A stretch of 64,000 bases of DNA from Halothermothrix orenii H 168 (GTDB lineage Bacteria; Bacillota; Halanaerobiia; Halanaerobiales; Halothermotrichaceae), in the NCBI RefSeq assembly GCF_000020485.1, contig NC_011899.1, positions 1,334,501 to 1,398,500 of the forward strand. The letters run 5' to 3'. The position numbers were made by a program, and so were the translations under genes. Positions within the stretch are counted from its first letter, which is position 1. Each line of letters begins with the position of its first letter. Of this stretch, positions 53,724 to 62,647 are shown in pieces. The notes under the pieces are model-generated. The model saw nothing but the letters and a program-made list of their open reading frames with translations, did not search any database and was not told the origin of the DNA.

Positions 53724-54659
53724 TTATGTCCGTTTATAATTTATTAAAACTATCCCTGTCGAAACAAAAACAAGAGCAGTAAAAATATACCCGGTTATAC
53801 CTTCATTTAATAGCAGGGTAGAAAAAAAGACACCACTTACCGGAATTACAAATCTATAGATAGAAATATAACCGAGTTTATTATATTTAATTAGTGAATA
53901 CCACAGGCCAAAACCAGCTGCTGATACAAATGATAAATAAATTAATATTAATAAAGCTTTGAGAGACATGTTAAGACTTAAAGGACTGACCCCTGTTACA
54001 GCAATTAAAAATAAAATCAAGGCCCCCATCAGCATTTGATAAGCAGTAATTATTGTGGGTTCTATCTTCAATGAAATCTTTTTAACCAATAAATTAGATA
54101 GAGCAGAAGTAATGGCTGCCATAATAATAAACCCTTCACCTAAAAAATTAAAAGAAAAACTAAACTCCCCTCTAGAAAGGTTTACTAAAACTACTCCTGA
54201 AAATCCCAATACTAACCCCAGGGATTTCTGTAAATTTAATTTATCATAATAAAATATAAAATGTGATAATACAACTGTTAAAAAAATCCCCAGTGTATTC
54301 AAAATTGAAGCCTTAACACCGGTTGTATTGGCAAGACCATTATAAAAAAAGAAATACTGTAGAGTAGTCTGGATAAATCCCAGTAAAAGCAACTTAATAA
54401 TACTTTTTTTCCCCAGGGTAGTTATGTCATGACTGATACTCTTCCGGGTTTTTATAACCCTCCAGATCAAAAGAATCACTGCTGCCATCAAGAATCTATA
54501 TGAAGCAAACAGGATTTTTAAAAGATAGTCATTTTTTCCAATTCCCAGTTCCTGATAGCTTATTTTAAGGAAAGGAAAAGCAGTTCCCCACAATATACAG
54601 GCCAGTGTGGCCAGAAATGGTACAGAATATTTTCCGGTAAATATATTTTCTTCTCTCAT
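53724..54659 (-). CDS. EamA/DMT-superfamily transporter
   Basis: 311 residues with ten predicted membrane helices in two EamA repeats (about 10-145 and 165-305). It contains GTAFPFLKISYQELG, SLGLVLGFSGVVLVNLS and, in the second repeat, YSLIKYNKLGYISIYRFVIPVSGVFFSTLLLNE (in pieces), typical of drug/metabolite exporters. Substrate unknown; exporters of amino acids and nucleotides belong here. It is alone in its transcript, and the 280 bases upstream hold only the terminator of the next gene. Confidence 0.88.
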   Translation of the reverse strand: MREENIFTGKYSVPFLATLACILWGTAFPFLKISYQELGIGKNDYLLKILFASYRFLMAAVILLIWRVIKTRKSISHDITTLGKKSIIKLLLLGFIQTTLQYFFFYNGLANTTGVKASILNTLGIFLTVVLSHFIFYYDKLNLQKSLGLVLGFSGVVLVNLSRGEFSFSFNFLGEGFIIMAAITSALSNLLVKKISLKIEPTIITAYQMLMGALILFLIAVTGVSPLSLNMSLKALLILIYLSFVSAAGFGLWYSLIKYNKLGYISIYRFVIPVSGVFFSTLLLNEGITGYIFTALVFVSTGIVLINYKRT

Positions 54660-54831
54660 TTAAACCATCCTTAATTTCCTGACTTTTTAATCAACCATAA
54701 ATTTTTTTATATAAATCAAACAAATAGTCCACCATCTAATTATACAAAAATATTGGCAACTTTCAAGACTAAATCGGTAAATATACTCACTCCCACCTGT
54801 AAGATAAGCTTTTACTCCTGCCGTTATTAAA

Positions 54832-54858
54832 AAACCCTTCCCGGAAGGGGAAGGGTTT
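54832..54858 (-). terminator. Rho-independent terminator of the URO-D-like gene
   Basis: Perfect eleven-base-pair stem AAACCCTTCCC/GGGAAGGGTTT with a five-base loop, followed by TTT on the minus strand, 84 bases after the gene. Confidence 0.85.
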
Positions 54859-54942
54859 ATCTTACTGATTAAACTTTTACCTTATGTGAATTCTTATAGT
54901 ATGTTAATTTATATATATTATATAAAAGACTTTTAGAGTTAA

Positions 54943-56085
54943 TTATAAATTTAATGGAAATTGTCCATATTCTTTTATTACCCTGGTAATGGCTTTTAAA
55001 TTTTCTAAGGGTGTTCCATAAGCAGTAGAATCACCGGTTGATAAAATAAAATTACGGCCGGTTCCTACCTGTTTTAACTTTTCCAGAGTATATTCCCTCG
55101 TCTCTTCAACATTCATTCTAACCAGGGCAGCAGGTTCAAGTCCACCTATAATTATTTTCCCTGTCTCTTCAAGGGCATCACCGGGTTCCAGATCTCCGGT
55201 GGTTGGAGGACATACAGAATCGATACCATCCATCTTTCCTTCAGCCAGTGTATCTGTCAGTAGTGATAACTTACCACACATATGGGTAATAAATATTTTA
55301 TTATAATCATGAATAATATCTGCATACTCATCCAGCTCTTTTTTGCAATACTGTTCATACCAGGCAGGACTTAAAACAGTGGTTGAGGTATCTTCATAGG
55401 TTATAATTACTTCAGCAGGAGATTCTGCCATCACCCTGTAAATATCTCTATTCAAATTATGAATTTCACTAAATAAATTTTCCATCTCATCCTTATAATC
55501 CATTAAAAAATAGGTTGTGTTGGCAACACCTACATAAAACTGAAGCATCAACTGAATTGGAGTCAAGGGGCCAGTGAGGGTGGCAATACCATCATCTCCG
55601 ATATGTTCATCAAATTCATAAAAATCCTGGTAATCCGGTTCTACAACTGCATTTCTAAAAACATATGTTAAAACCTCTATATCTTTTTTATTTTCTAACA
55701 GGTGTTTAGAGATAAACTCCGTTCCTCCACTCTTTTTATGCTCTGAATATATTTTGCCAACCGGGGTTTCAAAACCTTCATACCTTACTCCATTTCTGGT
55801 TTCATTTATGAGCTTACAATTTTTATAATGTAGTTTATAAGAATTTACATGTCTGTACATGATATCAGCACCAATATGCCTTACCACTTCAACTTCATAA
55901 AGATTAACATCTCTTTTCAAAGCCGGTGTTTTTGCCATTTCCCGGGGAGCAATATCTTCAAGCTTAATCCCCTGTTCTTCTAAAGAATTTACATAATAAC
56001 GGCCTACCAGTGGAGACCATGGAATTCTATCAGGTTCCTTACCCCTTAAAACAGCCATAATTCTTTCCCGTGATGTCATCCCCAT
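54943..56085 (-). CDS. Uroporphyrinogen decarboxylase-like (URO-D/MtaA superfamily) protein
   Basis: 380 residues. Opens MTSRERIMAVLRGKEPDRIPW, the hallmark of the URO-D superfamily of corrinoid methyltransferases and decarboxylases. THMCGKL supplies the His-x-Cys of a zinc site, and GDLEPGDALEETGKIIIGGLEP is the usual late segment. The arginine pattern of true HemE is lacking, so it is more likely a methyltransferase or an enzyme of unknown substrate. No corrinoid protein or hem gene adjoins. It has its own strong AAGGAGG site and terminator. Confidence 0.82.
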   Translation of the reverse strand: MGMTSRERIMAVLRGKEPDRIPWSPLVGRYYVNSLEEQGIKLEDIAPREMAKTPALKRDVNLYEVEVVRHIGADIMYRHVNSYKLHYKNCKLINETRNGVRYEGFETPVGKIYSEHKKSGGTEFISKHLLENKKDIEVLTYVFRNAVVEPDYQDFYEFDEHIGDDGIATLTGPLTPIQLMLQFYVGVANTTYFLMDYKDEMENLFSEIHNLNRDIYRVMAESPAEVIITYEDTSTTVLSPAWYEQYCKKELDEYADIIHDYNKIFITHMCGKLSLLTDTLAEGKMDGIDSVCPPTTGDLEPGDALEETGKIIIGGLEPAALVRMNVEETREYTLEKLKQVGTGRNFILSTGDSTAYGTPLENLKAITRVIKEYGQFPLNL

Positions 56086-56261
56086 TTTAAATACCTCCTT
56101 GTTTTCGCGCGAACATTCTGTGGGTAAATTTTATGTCCGTTAGTTTTATTATATAATAAATAATGATTTGATAATTGTAATAATTTAATACATTGTTGTA
56201 TTAATTTAATATTTTTATATGTTTAAATCAATTATGAACTTATCATATTATAATAAAATAA

Positions 56262-56283
56262 CCCGGAGGCTGTTACCTCCGGG
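56262..56283 (-). terminator. Rho-independent terminator of the peroxiredoxin gene
   Basis: Eight-base-pair stem CCCGGAGG/CCTCCGGG with a six-base loop, followed by TTATTTTATTA on the minus strand. Confidence 0.88.
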
Positions 56284-56296
56284 CCTTAAAAAACAA

Positions 56297-56947
56297 TTAT
56301 TTTAACTCTTTATGGCAGAACCACCAGTCAAAGCATTTGTGTTCTTTAAGCCGCTTTTTAGCTGTTTCTTCATCTGAGGCAGGTTCAATAATAACCCGGT
56401 CGTTAATAAGTTCATTGTCTGGCCAGTTAGCAGGTACAGCAACATTGTTATCATCAGAAATCTGAAGGCCCTTAACCATCCTTAAAATTTCATCCATATT
56501 ACGTCCCAGTTCCTGTGGATAATAAAGGATTGCCCGGACTATACCTTCAGGGTCTACAATAAATACTGCCCTAACTGTATTGGTTCCCTTATTGGGATGA
56601 ATTAACCCCAGCTTTGAGGCAACCCTCCCGGTATCATCTGCAATAACAGGAAATTTAATTTCAACATCAAGGTTATCATTTATCCATTCCACCCATTTAA
56701 TGTGGGAAAAAACCTGATCAATACTTAATCCAATTAATTCCGCATCCATTTTTTTAAATTCATCAAATCTTTTTTGAAAAGCAACAAACTCAGTTGTACA
56801 TACCGGGGTGAAATCTGCCGGATGGCTGAAAAGAATAAACCATTTTCCCTTATAATCCTCTGGAAGATTCTTTACCCCGTGAGTAGTTTTTACCTCCATT
56901 TCAGGAAACCTATCACCTATTAATGGTATGTTATTAATGTTTTCCAT
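56297..56947 (-). CDS. Peroxiredoxin, Prx6 subfamily with C-terminal cysteine pair
   Basis: Reduces peroxides. Peroxidatic C50 lies in [33 protein letters not shown] and [17 protein letters not shown] are typical of the Prx6 group. The tail [13 protein letters not shown] has C205 and C211, as in thioredoxin peroxidases of thermophilic archaea, where one acts as the resolving cysteine. 216 residues. In an anaerobe this would serve oxygen-stress defence. Single-gene unit. Confidence 0.94.
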   Translation of the reverse strand: MENINNIPLIGDRFPEMEVKTTHGVKNLPEDYKGKWFILFSHPADFTPVCTTEFVAFQKRFDEFKKMDAELIGLSIDQVFSHIKWVEWINDNLDVEIKFPVIADDTGRVASKLGLIHPNKGTNTVRAVFIVDPEGIVRAILYYPQELGRNMDEILRMVKGLQISDDNNVAVPANWPDNELINDRVIIEPASDEETAKKRLKEHKCFDWWFCHKELK

Positions 56948-57044
56948 AAAAATACCTCCTCTTGATTTTTAATAATAGTAATTGTTACTATTATTATAAT
57001 CAAAAAAATAACTCCTGTCAAGGAATAAATAAAAAAATAAAAAA

Positions 57045-57065
57045 AAGACAGCAATCTACTGTCTT
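57045..57065 (-). terminator. Rho-independent terminator of udk
   Basis: Seven-base-pair stem AAGACAG/CTGTCTT with a seven-base loop, followed by TTTTTTATTTTTTT on the minus strand, directly after the stop codon. Confidence 0.88.
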
Positions 57066-57067
57066 CT

Positions 57068-57682
57068 TTAATCAGGATATAGATGAGTTTTTATCTTTCT
57101 GATTATCAAATCATTAGCAATCTCATTCATTCCTCCATGGGGAATAATTATATCTGCTAAATACCTGGTAGGCTCTACATATTTTTGATGCATGGGTTTA
57201 ACTGTATTTAAATACTGATTTTTTATAGAATCAAAGGAACGCCCCCGTTCCTTAATATCCCTGTCAATCCTCCTTATGAGTCTGATATCAGCATCAGTAT
57301 CAACAAAAATTTTCAAATCAAAAAGTTCTCTAAGTTCCTGGTAATGAAAAATCAGTATCCCTTCAACTATTATAATTGGTGATGGTTTGACCGGTTTTTT
57401 TTCTTCCAACCTCTCATTTGTTTTATATGAATATACCGGCCGGTATATAACCTCTCCATTTTTTAATTTATTAAGGTGTTCAATAAGTAACCCCGTTTCA
57501 AAGGATTCAGGGTGATCAAAATTTATCTGACCTTCAGGGACATTAAAATAACTTTTATCATAATAATAATAATCATGCCTTAAAACAGTTACCTTATCCT
57601 TAAATGAGTTTTTCAATATTTCAGTCAGGGTTGTCTTTCCAGAAGCTGTGCCTCCCGCAATTCCGATAATTAATGAGCTCAT
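57068..57682 (-). CDS. udk: Uridine/cytidine kinase
   Basis: Phosphorylates uridine and cytidine for salvage. P-loop GGTASGKT at residues 10-17, LRHDYYYYDKSYFNVPEGQINFDHPESFET (in pieces) for substrate binding, VEGILIFHYQELRELFDLKIFVD and RRIDRDIKERGRSFDSI. 204 residues, normal length. AGGGAG precedes the ATG. Complements cdd and deoC elsewhere in the window but is not linked to them. Confidence 0.93.
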   Translation of the reverse strand: MSSLIIGIAGGTASGKTTLTEILKNSFKDKVTVLRHDYYYYDKSYFNVPEGQINFDHPESFETGLLIEHLNKLKNGEVIYRPVYSYKTNERLEEKKPVKPSPIIIVEGILIFHYQELRELFDLKIFVDTDADIRLIRRIDRDIKERGRSFDSIKNQYLNTVKPMHQKYVEPTRYLADIIIPHGGMNEIANDLIIRKIKTHLYPD

Positions 57683-57818
57683 ATTATACTCCCTTTCTTC
57701 TAATTTTACACTATATTTCTATAATATATGTTAGCTTCTATTAAATTTTATGTTTAATGATTACTCCAACAAATAGTATACCCGGCTATCTCCCTGAGGT
57801 CAAGGGTAAAAAAGAAAA

Positions 57819-57834
57819 ACCCACCCTGGTGGGT
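57819..57834 (-). terminator. Rho-independent terminator of the Gld-like ABC operon
   Basis: Seven-base-pair GC-rich stem ACCCACC/GGTGGGT with a tight loop, then TTTTTCTTTTTT on the minus strand, about 75 bases after the DUF4340 gene. Confidence 0.85.
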
Positions 57835-57910
57835 GGCATGCCCCTCTTAACAGCAAATACTTCAATTAAAAGTTTATATAAGGACGAGCGCATCCATGGG
57901 TGGGTTAAGT

Positions 57911-59269
57911 TTATTCTATTTCCTTTTTATATTTCTTTAACTCATCCATAAGGCTTTGATAAGTATACTTTGAAAACTGAAAAACCAGCGGGTCATATAG
58001 ATTTTTACCCTTCTTAAGCACCTTTTTCGTAACAAAATATTGATATTTATCTTCATGGGCATCCTTATCTTTCTCATGTTTTCCAGTATTATCTTTTTCC
58101 TTTTCCTTTCTGTAAATACTGACAGCCTGGGTAAGTTCACTATTCTTAATCTTTAAAGTTAAATCTATAACATTATGACCGGTCTTTACATCATTATACA
58201 AACCCTTTAACTCTCCAGCATACATATATTTTATACGCTGAAAAATGTCATCTGCTTTCTCATCATCTGGAAAAACCTTCAGGTTATACCCCTGACCTTT
58301 TACCTCAAAGCAGGCAACCTCTTCTTCTTCAAATTCAAAAACTTTATCTTCTACAAAATTATCTAATTCCTTATCAAGCCAGCTAACTTCATTCATATTA
58401 AGATGGTATATTACCTTCTTTCCTTTAACTCTGGCATAGGCCCTGGCAGTTTCTTTTTCTTTAACTACAGCAAACTCAATTATAGTTGGTTTTTCGTGAT
58501 TACCGGCTAAAAGTTCTATAGTAAACCGGGGAGCAGCAAAACCATATTCATCTAAACTATCAGACCTGTCAACAAAATCTCTGGCCTTTAATAATTCAAG
58601 ACTATCCAGGTAATAATCAACTGACGTGGCAGGGTAATAAAAGGGTTTTTTAATAAACCAGTTGCCATTTTCTTTAGTTATTTTAATTACTTCTCCATCC
58701 CGTTTTATAACAACACTCTTTATTTTATCCATATCAAGAGCCAGAACCCTTTTATCCCGTAGCTCATCAGAAGTCTGCTTTAAATCATTTACTTTATATT
58801 TTTCTACCCTGAATACCTTATTTTCTCCGATTTTTCTTACATATACTCCACCACTGACCGGTGTTTCATAACCTATATACAACAATTCTTTTTGCCCATT
58901 CTTCAAATTAACCAGAAGTTTGTGCGATGGTTTATCAAGACCATATTGTTTCCAGTCAATATCAGTCCCCTTAGCTACTATCCGGTCAGATTTGAGTTCT
59001 TTTAGCCTATCTAGGAGATTATCAAACTTATCTTTATCAACTCGCCATTTATACGGTTCTGTCATCAACCATTTCTCTTCACCATTTAATAAGACTATTT
59101 TTTCCTGTGGTGTTGTCAATTCTATAGATTTAATATCTTCCGCAGAAAGCTTTAATATCTGTTTTGCTTTTTCTCCTTCAGGGACAGGTTTATTTAATTC
59201 AAAGAAGTATACATAACCCAGCAAGAAGACAAAAATAATAGCAAGCACCAGGGTTGATTTGAATTTCAT
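57911..59269 (-). CDS. DUF4340 protein of the Gld-like ABC operon
   Basis: 452 residues. One N-terminal membrane helix (STLVLAIIFVFLLGYVYFFE), then a long exported region with at least two DUF4340-type repeats: IKSIELTTPQEKIVLLNGEEKWLMTEPYKWRVD and VKIKSVVIKRDGEVIKITKENGNWFIKKPFYYPA-like, quoted in part, each strand-turn-strand. The C-terminal part is charged (HEKDKDAHEDK). DUF4340 genes commonly follow GldG-like genes, as here after one base. Role unknown; probably an extracytoplasmic subunit. Confidence 0.85.
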   Translation of the reverse strand: MKFKSTLVLAIIFVFLLGYVYFFELNKPVPEGEKAKQILKLSAEDIKSIELTTPQEKIVLLNGEEKWLMTEPYKWRVDKDKFDNLLDRLKELKSDRIVAKGTDIDWKQYGLDKPSHKLLVNLKNGQKELLYIGYETPVSGGVYVRKIGENKVFRVEKYKVNDLKQTSDELRDKRVLALDMDKIKSVVIKRDGEVIKITKENGNWFIKKPFYYPATSVDYYLDSLELLKARDFVDRSDSLDEYGFAAPRFTIELLAGNHEKPTIIEFAVVKEKETARAYARVKGKKVIYHLNMNEVSWLDKELDNFVEDKVFEFEEEEVACFEVKGQGYNLKVFPDDEKADDIFQRIKYMYAGELKGLYNDVKTGHNVIDLTLKIKNSELTQAVSIYRKEKEKDNTGKHEKDKDAHEDKYQYFVTKKVLKKGKNLYDPLVFQFSKYTYQSLMDELKKYKKEIE

Positions 59270-59270
59270 A

Positions 59271-60767
59271 CTACAGGTGCCTCCTCCTTAGATAAATTAC
59301 TATACCCACTGCAAATACCAACAATGGAATCAGGAACACAGTACTATAGAATATTAACCTGCCCGCATCAGGAGTTAGACTCAGATACTTAATACCAAAA
59401 CCTTTAGCCCTGATACTGATCTGCTCTTCCTGTCCGACAAGCCAGTTAACGCAATTTAACATGAAGTCCCGGTTGCCCTGTTGTGGTAATACTTTGTTGT
59501 TAATAATAGCTGATGTCCCCAGGACTACTGCCCTCATCTGGTCATCAATAAGCTTTTGAATATCTTCAAGTTCAGATTCTTCATAGGTTTCACTATTCCT
59601 TTTATCGATTATTTTGTCATTATTATTACCTTTATTACTTAAAGGTCTCATAACTGTATATACAAGATCGAATCGACCCTTTAAATCCTTTTCATCCCGG
59701 GCTATCCTTTCAGCTTCATAACGGGTTTCTCCCCAGGCATTTTTACTTGTTTTTAAAATAGATTCTATCTGATAATCCCCTTTATAATTAGATATCTCCT
59801 TAAAGCTTCTGGTATAGGGTAAGATAACTAAAAGATCATCTGAAATTAATTTGCTGGTTATATTATGGTATTCATAATCAGCAATGGGAGTTAAGGGGTC
59901 AAAAAAATATGACTGTTTCCGGTCTATAACCAGGTCATCCTGGGGAGTAATTCCCCATTCTTCAATTAAGTTAATCAAATTCCTGAAATTGTCATTTGGT
60001 GAAGGGTTTAAAAAAACCATCAGGTCTCCCCCGCGATTAATAAATTTATTGATTAATTCTATTTCTTTTATAGCATAATCTTTTCTGGGTCCGGCAATAA
60101 CCAGTATATTTGCATCATCAGGTATACCATCTTTAACAAGATTTATACTGTCTACCTGATAACCTTCACCGGTCAGGGCATCTTTAAACTGATAGAGATC
60201 TTCATTTAGAGTACTTTCCCCGTGGCCGGTTATAAAATACACACTGGCTGTAGTATTTTTGGTAACATCTATTAAAGCCCTGGTAAACTCCTCTTCACCT
60301 TTAAATTTCTGATCCTGGTATCCCGGACCATAGGTAAACAGGTTATATCTGGTAATCTTTTTTTTCCTTTTTTCAGTCTCAAAAACTATAGTATCATAGG
60401 CAGTCACATTATATTCTTTTGTTATTGAAGGATTCCGGTCAGGGTCAACAAACTCTACTTCTAAATTATCAGTATAATCCTGATATCTATCTAATAATCT
60501 TCTAACCAGTACCCTGACATTACTTCCCGGCTTAAAAAAACCAGTTACCTTAACCTCCTGATCTAAATTTTTTAATACTTTTATGGTTTTTTCCGACAGG
60601 CTAAACCTTTTATTTTCTGTTAAATCCCATCGAACATTGTGCTGGTATACCAGGTAGTTAACTACAGCCATTATTCCTATTATCATAACCACCATAACCA
60701 GAGTATTGCCACCATATTTGAATTGTCTTGTCCTAAAAAATTTCTTTAATTTATCAAAAAATCCCAT
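59271..60767 (-). CDS. GldG-like ABC-transporter auxiliary protein
   Basis: 498 residues with a membrane helix near 24-42 and another at the C terminus (LIFYSTVFLIPLLVFAVGIVIYL in part). Between them is the exported ABC_transp_aux domain with RWDLTENKRFSLSEKTIKVL, VEFVDPDRNPSITKEY, FITGHGESTLNEDLY and IAGPRKDYAIKEIELINKFINRGG (in part). Homologous to Bacteroidetes gliding protein GldG, but the family is widespread in non-gliders. Partner of the next two proteins. Confidence 0.9.
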   Translation of the reverse strand: MGFFDKLKKFFRTRQFKYGGNTLVMVVMIIGIMAVVNYLVYQHNVRWDLTENKRFSLSEKTIKVLKNLDQEVKVTGFFKPGSNVRVLVRRLLDRYQDYTDNLEVEFVDPDRNPSITKEYNVTAYDTIVFETEKRKKKITRYNLFTYGPGYQDQKFKGEEEFTRALIDVTKNTTASVYFITGHGESTLNEDLYQFKDALTGEGYQVDSINLVKDGIPDDANILVIAGPRKDYAIKEIELINKFINRGGDLMVFLNPSPNDNFRNLINLIEEWGITPQDDLVIDRKQSYFFDPLTPIADYEYHNITSKLISDDLLVILPYTRSFKEISNYKGDYQIESILKTSKNAWGETRYEAERIARDEKDLKGRFDLVYTVMRPLSNKGNNNDKIIDKRNSETYEESELEDIQKLIDDQMRAVVLGTSAIINNKVLPQQGNRDFMLNCVNWLVGQEEQISIRAKGFGIKYLSLTPDAGRLIFYSTVFLIPLLVFAVGIVIYLRRRHL

Positions 60768-60784
60768 ATTCTCCCCTCCCTTAA

Positions 60785-61492
60785 CTAGTTCCAGCGGCGC
60801 CTTTCAATATTCTGGATTGTAAGAAATATAAAAAAGATAGTCAGGGTAAAGTAATAAAACAGGTGGTCAAGGCCAATAATCCCCTGCCTGAAATCTTCAA
60901 GATGGGAAAGTATTGAAAACCATTCCAGTATTTCCCGGCCTCTGAATGATATAGCATCAGCAGCCCAGTCAATGATCCAGAACAGTAATAATATTGAAAA
61001 ACTAACCACAGCAGAAATAATCTGGTTCTCTGTCAGGGAAGAGGCAAATAAACCTATAGCTGCTGCCGCTGCTCCCATTAAAAATACTCCAACATACCCG
61101 GAAATAATGGGGCCAACTTCAGGTTCTCCGTAGACAAACAAAATAACCGGATAAATTAGTGAGATGAAAAGCATAAAGAATATTAAAAAAAGGGAAGCAA
61201 GATATTTCCCAATAACAACTGAAGTGGTAGTTACTGGAGAGGTAAGCAAAAGTTCCTCTGTACCCAGCTTTCTTTCATCAGCTATAAGATGCATGGTTAA
61301 GATAGGAACAACAAATATAAAGAGAAGACTCATATTCCCCAGGGTAACCTGCATAGTTACAATTCTTGAACTTAAAATAAAGGTTGAAAAAAAGTAACCT
61401 GAAAGTAGCAGAAAAAATCCTATAACAATATAGGCCATAGGTGATAGAAAATAATGTCCTACTTCTCTTTTAAATATAATCAGAGACTTCAT
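60785..61492 (-). CDS. ABC-2 type permease (GldF-like)
   Basis: 235 residues with six membrane helices. Opens MKSLIIFKREVGHYFLSPMAYIVIG and contains LIADERKLGTEELLLTSPVTTTSVVIGKYLA, typical of ABC-2 permeases of the GldF/NosY group (quoted in part). The stop of the ATPase gene and this start overlap by four bases, so the two are translated together. Substrate unknown. Confidence 0.92.
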   Translation of the reverse strand: MKSLIIFKREVGHYFLSPMAYIVIGFFLLLSGYFFSTFILSSRIVTMQVTLGNMSLLFIFVVPILTMHLIADERKLGTEELLLTSPVTTTSVVIGKYLASLFLIFFMLFISLIYPVILFVYGEPEVGPIISGYVGVFLMGAAAAAIGLFASSLTENQIISAVVSFSILLLFWIIDWAADAISFRGREILEWFSILSHLEDFRQGIIGLDHLFYYFTLTIFFIFLTIQNIERRRWN

Positions 61493-62421
61493 TTTAAAAC
61501 CTCCTCTTCTTCAGTTGTTAACTGGAGGAATATTTCTTCCAGGCTAAGATCTATAGTTTTCATTTCCAGAATAGGGTAACCCAATTCTGCCATTTTAAAG
61601 AAGAGATTTCTCCTGACATCACCCTTATGACCGGTTTCTATGTTAAATTTACCTTCTTTAAGATCAACCTGTTTCACACCATCTAATTCCTCAATTTCTT
61701 TTTTTATCTGGTCTTTATCTCCATCTATTTCTACCTGTAATACTTCTCCATGGCGCAATCTCCTGGAAAGACTGGATGGTGTGTCCTGAGCCACAATTTC
61801 CCCTTCATTAATAATTAGAACCCTTTCGGCAATCATATTAACTTCAGGTAAAATATGGGAACTAAGGATAATTGTCTTATCGGTACTTAAGGCCTTAATT
61901 AAATTTCTAATTTCGATAATCTGCCTGGGGTCAAGTCCAGAAGTAGGTTCATCCAGAATAAGAACTTCCGGGTCCCCTATTAAAGCCTGGGCAAGACCGA
62001 CCCTCTGCTTGTACCCCTTTGATAAATTTTTAATTAACCTGTTTCTAACATCCTTAATACTTATCACTTCCATAACCCTGTCCAGTTCTTTATCATGCTG
62101 GTCACGGGGTATATCTTTGAGTTCAGCAATAAATTTCAAAAACCTGTATACGGTCATATTCGGATATAAAGGCGGATTTTCAGGCAAATAACCGATCAAC
62201 CTTTTAACATCCAGAGGGTTTTTAAAGGTATCAAATCCCCCTACCTTAACTTCACCAGAAGTTGGTGGGATATACCCGGTAATAATCTGCATAGTAGTAG
62301 TCTTGCCCGCCCCATTGGGTCCTAAAAACCCGATAATTTCACCCTTACCTACTTTAAAATTGATTCCTTTCAGTGCTACTTTTTCCCCATACCTTTTAGT
62401 TACTTGCTTAACCTCTATCAA
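61489..62421 (-). CDS. ABC transporter ATP-binding protein (GldA-like)
   Basis: Walker A GPNGAGKT at 34-41, signature LSKGYKQRVGLAQAL, Walker B VLILDEPTSGLDP, switch His in ILSSHILPEV, and a C-terminal extension to 310 residues typical of the CcmA/GldA class. The start is TTG, eight bases after GGGAGGG. First gene of the ATPase-permease-GldG-DUF4340 operon, with a strong hairpin in its leader. Confidence 0.94.
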   Translation of the reverse strand: MIEVKQVTKRYGEKVALKGINFKVGKGEIIGFLGPNGAGKTTTMQIITGYIPPTSGEVKVGGFDTFKNPLDVKRLIGYLPENPPLYPNMTVYRFLKFIAELKDIPRDQHDKELDRVMEVISIKDVRNRLIKNLSKGYKQRVGLAQALIGDPEVLILDEPTSGLDPRQIIEIRNLIKALSTDKTIILSSHILPEVNMIAERVLIINEGEIVAQDTPSSLSRRLRHGEVLQVEIDGDKDQIKKEIEELDGVKQVDLKEGKFNIETGHKGDVRRNLFFKMAELGYPILEMKTIDLSLEEIFLQLTTEEEEVLK

Positions 62422-62451
62422 TTGCCAGCCCTCCCTTTCATCAAAATAAAA

Positions 62452-62519
62452 AATCCCATTCTTAGAAATAAAAGAAAACGCAAAAAAAAACGTTATCTTG
62501 AATTCCTAAAAATGAGATT
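62452..62519 (-). terminator. Terminator-like hairpin in the leader of the ABC operon
   Basis: Minus-strand arms AATCTCATTTTTAG and CTAAGAATGGGATT form 14 pairs including two G-U, around a 40-base loop with an inner AACG/CGTT pair, followed by TTTTATTTT. It ends about 30 bases before the TTG start. It may terminate the DUF4380 gene or act as an attenuator for the ABC operon, whose likely promoter is just upstream. Confidence 0.7.
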
Positions 62520-62547
62520 ATATACCGGAAAAAATATATACCGGCAA
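62519..62547 (-). promoter_or_regulatory. Candidate sigma-A promoter of the ABC operon with CCGGTATATA repeats
   Basis: TTGCCG, 17 bases, TATATA on the minus strand, the -10 merging into TATAAT. The element CCGGTATATA occurs twice, 16 bases apart, once over the -35 and once over the -10, which could be an operator. Transcription from here would begin at or inside the first hairpin arm. Confidence 0.5.
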
Positions 62548-62647
62548 TATAAAAATATCATAGTTAAAAAATAATTTCAATATTTTGTTAACATTTTTAT
62601 CTATCCTTTTACAATATATCCCTCTATTACAGTTGTAATTTTTAAGA

